The position numbers were made by a program, and so were the translations under genes. This document shows positions 1 to 4,204 of a stretch of 9,358 nucleotides of DNA, piece after piece (the stretch's first letter is position 1; every line of letters begins with the position of its first letter). Below the pieces are notes generated by a model. The model was not told where the DNA came from. It did no database searches and saw nothing but the letters and a program-made list of their open reading frames with translations. Source of the DNA: Candidatus Altarchaeales archaeon (lineage in GTDB: Archaea; Altiarchaeota; Altiarchaeia; IMC4; QMZM01); NCBI GenBank assembly GCA_003663175.1, contig QMZM01000039.1, positions 1-9,358 of the forward strand, written 5' to 3'.

Positions 1-788
1 ACCTCCTCCCTCTTCTTCTTCAGTTTCCTCACTTCCCTTTCCCTCTTCTTCTTCTCAACCCCGATCCTTTTTTCCCTCTCATCCAACTCACTCATTTCCT
101 CTTCCAACGACTTTATTTTCTCCTCAACCTCCCTCACCTTGGATTCATACATCTTCGATTTTTCCCCCAGTTCCTTAAGTCGAAGCTCCAACTTGGATAA
201 TTTTTCATCCCCCTTTGCAATTTCCAGCAATATTGCTATTCTGTCCTTTTTTTTCTCTATTTTCGACCTCATCTCTTCTAACATTATTTTCTTCTCCTCG
301 ACAGCCCTCTTTTTTCTTATAACTGTTGTCTTTTCACTTTCTTTAGGCTTTACTATCACCTCCTTCCCAACGACCTCTTTTTTGACCTTTTCTATTTCAG
401 CGATCCTCTTTCTCCTCTTCGGAATTTCTCTTGGTTTAATACTCTCTTTTATTTTTCTCTTTGCAGTCCTTCTCTTAATCAATCCGAGAAATGTTTCAAC
501 TCTATGTGGTTTTCTCTCCAATCTACCGTCTGCAATATTCTCAACCCTCTTACCAATTTCATCACTTGATAGAGAATCTATCCTTGGACCCTTCTTCAGA
601 ATTTTATCACCAACAAATGAATATTCCACCTCGATAATTTCTAAATTCTCGAGAATTTTAACGAGATCCTCTAAGGATTTCGTCTCCATTTTTAGTAATC
701 TTGCAGCGTCCTCTAACTTAATTTTCCCTCTATTATTGATAAGCCTTACTAAATTATTTATGTCAGACCTTATGCTGCTTACTGGCAT
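1..788 (-). CDS. Winged-helix-like N-terminus plus long charged coiled coil, unknown function (3' end outside window)
   Basis: I translated this frame by hand: it is open from an ATG at 788-786 to the left edge, giving 262 residues with no stop, so the C-terminus is missing. Residues 1 to about 66 look like a small winged helix: a helix after MPVSSIRSD, then KIKLEDAARLLKMETKSL as a helix-turn-helix, then EIIEVEYSFVGDKIL as a beta wing. Residues about 85-160 are a basic, Lys/Arg-rich linker. From about 160 to the edge the sequence is Glu/Lys/Arg-rich with heptad-like spacing (LEEMRSKIEKKKDRI, LSKLELRLKELGEKS, KIKSLEEEMSELDER), consistent with a coiled coil. There is no signal peptide or membrane segment. 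A TATA-like box lies about 54 nt upstream. From memory, similar N-terminal modules occur in uncharacterised archaeal coiled-coil proteins. I cannot name a function; DNA binding or a structural role are both possible. The real frame is supported by compositional coherence and the well-placed promoter. Confidence 0.8.
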   Translation of the reverse strand, partial: MPVSSIRSDINNLVRLINNRGKIKLEDAARLLKMETKSLEDLVKILENLEIIEVEYSFVGDKILKKGPRIDSLSSDEIGKRVENIADGRLERKPHRVETFLGLIKRRTAKRKIKESIKPREIPKRRKRIAEIEKVKKEVVGKEVIVKPKESEKTTVIRKKRAVEEKKIMLEEMRSKIEKKKDRIAILLEIAKGDEKLSKLELRLKELGEKSKMYESKVREVEEKIKSLEEEMSELDEREKRIGVEKKKREREVRKLKKKREE

Positions 789-836
789 TTTATCTCAAAA
801 ATTATAAAATTGGATTGAATTCGGGTCTGTTAATTA

Positions 837-848
837 ATATTTAAATAT
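837..848 (-). promoter_or_regulatory. TATA box of the coiled-coil gene
   Basis: The 12-bp perfect palindrome ATATTTAAATAT is centred about 54 nt upstream of the ATG at 788. With a usual archaeal start 25 nt downstream of the box, the leader would be about 29 nt. The only Shine-Dalgarno-like stretch before the ATG is a weak TGAGAT. Being a palindrome, the box gives no direction by itself; direction is inferred from the downstream gene. Confidence 0.55.
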
Positions 849-865
849 ACATGACTATAAGAATC

Positions 866-889
866 TTGATACAATTTTTGATACAATTT
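866..889. repeat. Perfect tandem duplication of a 12-mer upstream of the coiled-coil gene promoter
   Basis: TTGATACAATTT (866-877) is followed without a gap by a second identical copy (878-889). On the minus strand it reads AAATTGTATCAA twice. It sits about 23-46 bp upstream of the centre of the TATA box at 837-848, a position where archaeal transcription regulators often bind, and 22 bp beyond the purC stop. A 12-bp period would put equivalent faces slightly more than one helical turn apart. It could be a paired operator or a chance slippage duplication. Confidence 0.6.
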
Positions 890-911
890 ATACTGTCAAA
901 TAAAACTTTTT

Positions 912-1796
912 CTAAGGGATTTTACTGCCAGTCAGTCTTTCATATATCTCAATGTACCTTCTTGATGTCTCCTCCACTATACTTTCTGGAAGTTTGGGTG
1001 CGGGAGGCTTCTTGTTCCAATTTATCTCCTCGAGATAATCTCTCACAAATTGCTTATCAAGGCTTTCCTGTGCCCTTCCTGGCGTATATGCTTCTCTTGG
1101 CCAGAATCTGGAGGAATCCGGTGTCAGAATTTCATCAATTAGGATTAGTTCATTGTCATAAATTCCAAACTCAAATTTTGTATCTGCGATTATTATACCT
1201 TTTGATTCGGCATGTCTTGAAGCCTTCTCATAAATTTTTATGCTCTTCTCCTTTATCTCCTCTAAGATTTCATCTCCCGCGATTGATTTTGCCTTTTCCT
1301 CCGTTATGTTGATGTCATGACCCCTCTCAGATTTAATTGATGGTGTGAATATCGGTTCTGGAAGTTTCTCCGCTTCAACTAGACCCTTTGGTAATTTTAT
1401 GCCACATACTGAGCCATCTTTCTCGTATTCCCTCCATGCAGAACCAACGAGATAACCCCGGACTATACATTCAATATCAATTCTCTTTGCCCTCTTAACG
1501 ATCATTGATCTATGCATTAGAATCGAATATTTCTTTAATTCATCTGGAAATTCATCGATATCTGTTGTAATCATGTGATTTTCTACTATATCCTCAGTGA
1601 ATTTAAACCAATATTCTGATAACTTATTCAGCACAATTCCCTTATATGGAATTCCATTGGGCAATACATAATCAAATGCTGAGATTCTGTCGGTCGAAAC
1701 GATTAACAAATTTCCATTTAACTTGTATATGTCTCTGACCTTTCCTCGAGAAAACAATTCTAATTCTGGAATTTCCGTTTTCAATACAACATCCAC
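912..1796 (-). CDS. purC: Phosphoribosylaminoimidazole-succinocarboxamide (SAICAR) synthase
   Basis: PurC joins CAIR and L-aspartate with ATP to make SAICAR in cytoplasmic de novo purine synthesis. Family motifs are clear: SRGKVRDIY near residues 16-24, DRISAFDYVLPNGIP near 36-50, the ECIVRGYLVGSAWREY block near 110, TPSIKSERGHD near 150, and LIDEILTPDSSRFWP near 220. At about 294 residues it is the long form found in yeast Ade1 and many bacteria, whereas I recall most archaeal PurC proteins as about 240 residues. The frame is open to a GTG at 1805, but the GGAG at 1806-1809 abuts that codon; it lies 8 nt before the in-frame GTG at 1796-1794, so I prefer that start. The gene is transcribed alone from a TATA-like box at 1846-1852. 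Its TAG stop is followed by an AT-rich stretch. The function is certain; the start is less so. Confidence 0.95.
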   Translation of the reverse strand: MDVVLKTEIPELELFSRGKVRDIYKLNGNLLIVSTDRISAFDYVLPNGIPYKGIVLNKLSEYWFKFTEDIVENHMITTDIDEFPDELKKYSILMHRSMIVKRAKRIDIECIVRGYLVGSAWREYEKDGSVCGIKLPKGLVEAEKLPEPIFTPSIKSERGHDINITEEKAKSIAGDEILEEIKEKSIKIYEKASRHAESKGIIIADTKFEFGIYDNELILIDEILTPDSSRFWPREAYTPGRAQESLDKQFVRDYLEEINWNKKPPAPKLPESIVEETSRRYIEIYERLTGSKIP

Positions 1797-1845
1797 TCCA
1801 ATCACTCCTCGATCAAAAACATTAAAATAAATTTTAATTAAAATG

Positions 1846-1852
1846 ATATAAA
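1846..1852 (-). promoter_or_regulatory. TATA-like box of purC
   Basis: The minus strand reads TTTATAT, centred about 53 nt upstream of the preferred GTG start at 1796. A start site 25 nt downstream would give a leader of roughly 28 nt that contains the GAGGAG ribosome site. The surrounding bases are AT-rich, so the exact position is uncertain. Confidence 0.4.
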
Positions 1853-1910
1853 TTCAACTGCAAACTTTTCTTGTAAAGAGATTGTTATTGCTCACCCTCC
1901 GATAATTCAT

Positions 1911-1934
1911 AAAAGAGACATCCTCTCTACTTTT
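1911..1934 (-). terminator. Possible terminator hairpin of the tfe operon
   Basis: On the minus strand an 8-bp stem (AAAA and GAGA pairing with TCTC and TTTT) encloses a 5-nt loop GGATG, with a 3-nt bulge, and ends in four T. It lies about 90 nt downstream of the flavoprotein stop in the direction of that operon. The stem is weak, and archaeal termination mostly uses T-runs rather than hairpins, so this is tentative. The rest of the 1806-2025 gap holds the purC promoter, the hairpin at 1992-2020 and nothing else I recognise. Confidence 0.25.
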
Positions 1935-1991
1935 AATTTAATACTTAACTCGCCACTTAACGCCAATGATTTGGAGTTTATGGAACATTTG

Positions 1992-2020
1992 TTGGATCCC
2001 CGGATCATAGAGAGATCCAA
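1992..2020. repeat. Inverted repeat just downstream of the flavoprotein gene
   Basis: TTGGATC (1992-1998) and GATCCAA (2014-2020) are perfect inverted arms separated by 15 nt. The repeat starts 5 nt after the flavoprotein stop in the minus direction. As RNA it would form a 7-bp stem-loop at the 3' end of the tfe-HD-flavoprotein message, perhaps protecting it or marking its end. No T-run follows directly, so I do not call it a terminator. Confidence 0.4.
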
Positions 2021-2025
2021 GTATT

Positions 2026-2619
2026 TTATCTTTTCCCAATCTTCTTGATTGTCTCCATAACCTGAAGTGCGAGATTCTCTACAGTTTTAATTCCCGTCTC
2101 ATCATCAACAACATCACCGGGCCTTCTACCAACGGCAATTCCTCCAAAGTGAGCGGTCTTCTTATCGGCAACAACAATCATCTCATGCAATAACATCCAG
2201 TTCTGAATTTCTCTACAGACAAATTCCTGCCCACCATTTCTACTCCCACCAACGGCAATGGCACCACCAACCTTTCCAGACAATTTATAACCGTTAACTC
2301 TTAATGGAAATGTTCTATCCAACAACGACTTCAATTTTCCAGACATTGAAGCAAAATAGGTTGGGGAACCAATTATAATCGCGTCGGCATTTACCATTTC
2401 ATCGAGTATTTCCCGCGCATCATCATTATGAACACACTTGGAATTTCTTATACAGGAATAACAACCATCGCAGTAATTTATCTCCTTCTTTGCCAGTGAG
2501 ATGAAACTCGTGTCCGCACCGTTCTCCTTACACACCTCTAATGCCTTATTAATCAATATCTCCGTATTTCCATTTTTTCTTGGGGAACCGGAAATTCCAA
2601 GAACCTTTATCCTATCCAT
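2026..2619 (-). CDS. Iron-sulfur flavoprotein (Isf-like, NADPH-dependent FMN reductase superfamily)
   Basis: This 197-residue cytoplasmic protein has a flavodoxin-like fold. The FMN phosphate loop GISGSPRKNGNT is at residues 8-19, followed by IIGSPTYFASMSGKLKSLLD near 85-105 and GGAIAVGGSRNGGQ near 117-130. Cysteines 50, 53, 56 and 62 form the compact CX2CX2CX5C motif that binds a [4Fe-4S] cluster in the iron-sulfur flavoprotein of Methanosarcina. Family knowledge: Isf takes electrons from ferredoxin and is thought to reduce O2 or H2O2 in anaerobes. It is the last gene of a three-gene operon; its ATG (2617-2619) lies inside the end of the HD gene, an 8-nt overlap, with a near-perfect Shine-Dalgarno GAGGTGAT at 2624-2631. 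The family call is secure; the physiological substrate is inferred. Confidence 0.9.
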   Translation of the reverse strand: MDRIKVLGISGSPRKNGNTEILINKALEVCKENGADTSFISLAKKEINYCDGCYSCIRNSKCVHNDDAREILDEMVNADAIIIGSPTYFASMSGKLKSLLDRTFPLRVNGYKLSGKVGGAIAVGGSRNGGQEFVCREIQNWMLLHEMIVVADKKTAHFGGIAVGRRPGDVVDDETGIKTVENLALQVMETIKKIGKR

Positions 2620-3178
2620 TCAAATCACCTCTTTCTTTTTTATTCTTATTCTTACACAGATTTTCAATAAAATTATTCAATTTTTCTACTCTCTTAATCG
2701 CCGGATGATTTTTCCCCAATTCCTTCTCAAGTTTCCCGAGTGTTTCTTGAATTGAAACAATCTTATTATGAGAAATTAGATTATCTGCATGTGCAACTAC
2801 CTTTTCCTCTATGGTCCTTGGTAGGTATGACTTGGCAGGTAAGCCAAGAGAGATAGCCTCTTCCTTTGTCAGACCCGCACCAATATGTACTTCGCAGACT
2901 CTTGCAAATCTATCAAGTTTAAGAGACCTTAATATCCTCGCACCTTCGATGCCATGTCTAATCCCATGGGTTTTACATCTACCAATGTCATGAAGAATTG
3001 ATGCAATTTCAACAAATTCTACATCAATATCATAACCATTCTTCTTGATCTTATTTGCAATCTTCTTTGCAAGTTTAGAAACCGCGAGCGAATGTTCTAT
3101 AACACTTTCGCTACAACCAGAATCTCTAAGGAGGGCTATCGCATCACGCCTTTTTAAGTAGTGATCTGATTCTTGCAA
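2612..3178 (-). CDS. HD-domain phosphohydrolase (HDIG/TIGR00295-like)
   Basis: The 188-residue protein shows the HD metal-binding set: His29 (VIEHSLAVSKLA), His63-Asp64 (ASILHDIGR), further histidines at 71, 75 and 98, and Asp132 (VVAHADNLI). Such proteins hydrolyse phosphate esters, often nucleotides, with divalent metal; this archaeal subfamily has no assigned substrate that I know. The N-terminus RRDAIALLRDSGCSESVI matches the short helix that precedes HD in the TIGR00295 family. The start is a TTG at 3176-3178: there is no early ATG or GTG, and GGAG at 3186-3189 sits 7 nt before it. The gene overlaps tfe by 35 nt upstream and the flavoprotein gene by 8 nt downstream, so translation is probably coupled. 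The last about 25 residues are Lys/Asn-rich and probably disordered. The fold is secure and the substrate unknown. Confidence 0.88.
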   Translation of the reverse strand: MQESDHYLKRRDAIALLRDSGCSESVIEHSLAVSKLAKKIANKIKKNGYDIDVEFVEIASILHDIGRCKTHGIRHGIEGARILRSLKLDRFARVCEVHIGAGLTKEEAISLGLPAKSYLPRTIEEKVVAHADNLISHNKIVSIQETLGKLEKELGKNHPAIKRVEKLNNFIENLCKNKNKKERGDLNG

Positions 3179-3632
3179 TTTCAGACTCCAATTTCTTTAT
3201 CGTCTCGGAATTATCAAATTCAACGAACATCTCATGACATTCTGGACATACGAAGTAGTATTCTGTTGCCTTTTCCAATGAAACACGAGAACATGCGCAG
3301 GTGAATGTAGTTCCGTTCTTTTCCCTTTCCAACTCCTCGATTTTCTCCTTCAATTTATTCATTAGATAGTTTCTTATATATTCATCAATTTTGTCATCCC
3401 TTCGTTTCCATGTGTATGTGTACCATCCAGTGCTGTCATTCCTCGTTCGCTCATATTCAACCAGGCTCTTGGCATGCAAGTCATTTAGCAGAGTTCTGAC
3501 GACGGTCTCCTTAACTCCCAGTTCGGTAGCAATCTCATCATCGCGTTTTGGTTCAGAAAGTTTTTGTATAATTATAACATGCTCGGGACTCATTGACTCC
3601 TCAAGAATTTTAATTGCTAAGCCATTATTCAT
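3144..3632 (-). CDS. tfe: Archaeal transcription factor E (TFE alpha)
   Basis: TFE helps TBP and TFB open promoter DNA and contacts the RNA polymerase clamp; it is the archaeal relative of TFIIE-alpha. Numbering from the ATG at 3632-3630 (162 residues), residues 1-80 are the winged helix, with DDEIATELGVKETVVRTLLNDL as the recognition region and the GWYTYTWKRR beta wing typical of TFE. A helical linker covers about 80-105. The zinc ribbon is at 110-141 with Cys112, 114, 129 and 132. The first pair is CxC rather than the usual CxxC. A short coiled coil ends the protein. The frame is open to a GTG at 3644, but GGTGAT at 3637-3642 lies 4 nt before the ATG at 3632, which I prefer. It leads an operon with the HD and flavoprotein genes. 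The assignment is firm. Confidence 0.93.
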   Translation of the reverse strand: MNNGLAIKILEESMSPEHVIIIQKLSEPKRDDEIATELGVKETVVRTLLNDLHAKSLVEYERTRNDSTGWYTYTWKRRDDKIDEYIRNYLMNKLKEKIEELEREKNGTTFTCACSRVSLEKATEYYFVCPECHEMFVEFDNSETIKKLESEIARIRSLLKKA

Positions 3633-3648
3633 GTTTATCACCACAACA

Positions 3649-3666
3649 AGTCAATTGTAATCAACT
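3649..3666. promoter_or_regulatory. Possible operator dyad at the tfe transcription start
   Basis: The minus strand carries an 18-bp imperfect dyad of form AGTnnATTnnAATnnACT, with 12 of 18 positions symmetric. It also shows TTGA twice at a 10-bp spacing. It lies between the TATA-like box of tfe and its ribosome site, over the expected transcription start, which is where archaeal repressors often bind. AT-rich DNA makes chance symmetry common, so this is only a candidate. Confidence 0.3.
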
Positions 3667-3674
3667 AATAAAAT
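3666..3674 (-). promoter_or_regulatory. TATA-like box of the tfe operon
   Basis: The minus strand reads ATTTTATTA, centred about 38 nt upstream of the tfe ATG at 3632. A start site 25 nt downstream would give a leader of about 13 nt that includes the GGTGAT ribosome site. Another AT-rich block at 3685-3694 could also serve. Confidence 0.4.
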
Positions 3675-3684
3675 CGAAAATAGA

Positions 3685-3694
3685 TAATATTTAA
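3685..3694 (+). promoter_or_regulatory. TATA-like box of the VTT membrane protein gene
   Basis: TAATATTTAA is centred about 33 nt upstream of the ATG at 3723. The predicted start site would fall at about 3715, leaving a leader of 6-8 nt without a Shine-Dalgarno site, so the message is probably leaderless or nearly so. A purine-rich stretch CGAAAA at 3675-3680 might act as BRE. Confidence 0.4.
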
Positions 3695-3722
3695 TTACTT
3701 ATTATAGATTACGGAAATAAAT

Positions 3723-4202
3723 ATGCATATGATGGAATATTTTGAAAACACGGCAAAGGGTCTTATAGAATCAAGTGGATTAACTGGAATTTTTATTGTT
3801 GCAGTTCTCGAGTCATTTATATTCCCAGTACCAACAGCCATAATAATAACTGCCGGAACCGCTCTGAAATTAGACCCCTTGGTTGTTGTTATTGTTGCAA
3901 CGGTCGGTTCTGTAATCGGTGCAGTTATTGGCTATGTAATCGGTCTAAAGGGTGGTAGACCCGCACTGATATGGCTATTTGATGAAAAGAAGATAAAGAA
4001 GGTTGATAGATTATTTGAGAAATATGGCGTCTATGCGGTTGGAATTGCCGCATTTAGCCCGCTTCCATTTAAATTATTTACAATCTCCGCCGGGGTTGCA
4101 AGGATGAATATAGTTGCATTTATCTTGGTCTCGATACCTTGTAGGTTCTTACAGTTTTTATTATTTGCACTATTTGGAAATTGGTTGTCTATGTTCATAT
4201 AG
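3723..4202 (+). CDS. VTT-domain (DedA/YqaA/SNARE-associated type) membrane protein
   Basis: This 159-residue protein has four hydrophobic stretches: about 19-45 with ESFIFPVPTAIII, about 52-75 with glycine-rich VGSVIGAVIGYVIGLKGG, about 100-120 and about 128-156. The FxPLPxK-like segment (AAFSPLPFKLFTISAG) and the later IPCRFLQF are typical of the small YqaA-like branch of the VTT family, whose usual length is about 150-200 residues. Family members are linked to lipid scrambling or flipping and to membrane homeostasis; no substrate can be read here. Start choice is loose: ATGs at 3723, 3729 and 3732 are in frame and no clear ribosome site precedes them. The gene diverges from tfe and ends 2 nt from the stop of the converging surface-protein gene. 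Confidence 0.85.
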   Translation: MHMMEYFENTAKGLIESSGLTGIFIVAVLESFIFPVPTAIIITAGTALKLDPLVVVIVATVGSVIGAVIGYVIGLKGGRPALIWLFDEKKIKKVDRLFEKYGVYAVGIAAFSPLPFKLFTISAGVARMNIVAFILVSIPCRFLQFLLFALFGNWLSMFI

Positions 4203-4204
4203 GA

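Noticed and set aside
1..75. Long pyrimidine-rich run, also at 4230-4400, as possible triplex DNA or a special structure
   Set aside because: It follows from Glu/Lys/Arg codons (GAG, AAG, AGG) on the minus strand in two charged protein regions; no mirror repeat of note.
139..807. Open plus-strand frame of 222 codons rich in Phe, Ser, Ile and Leu
   Set aside because: It is the antisense shadow of the coiled-coil gene; Lys/Glu codons read backwards give Phe/Ser/Leu. No motif, ribosome site or start context supports it.
851..1312. Open plus-strand frame of 153 codons
   Set aside because: It is antisense to purC, whose motifs are unmistakable; the translated product resembles no family.
1994..2006. 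GGATCC-CCGGATC motifs as possible insertion-sequence ends or attachment site
   Set aside because: No transposase or integrase gene, target duplication or matching end exists in the window.
789..2025. tRNA, C/D-box RNA, CRISPR repeats or riboswitch in the gaps
   Set aside because: No cloverleaf signature, no paired C and D boxes, no spaced repeats and no known aptamer motif were seen by eye.
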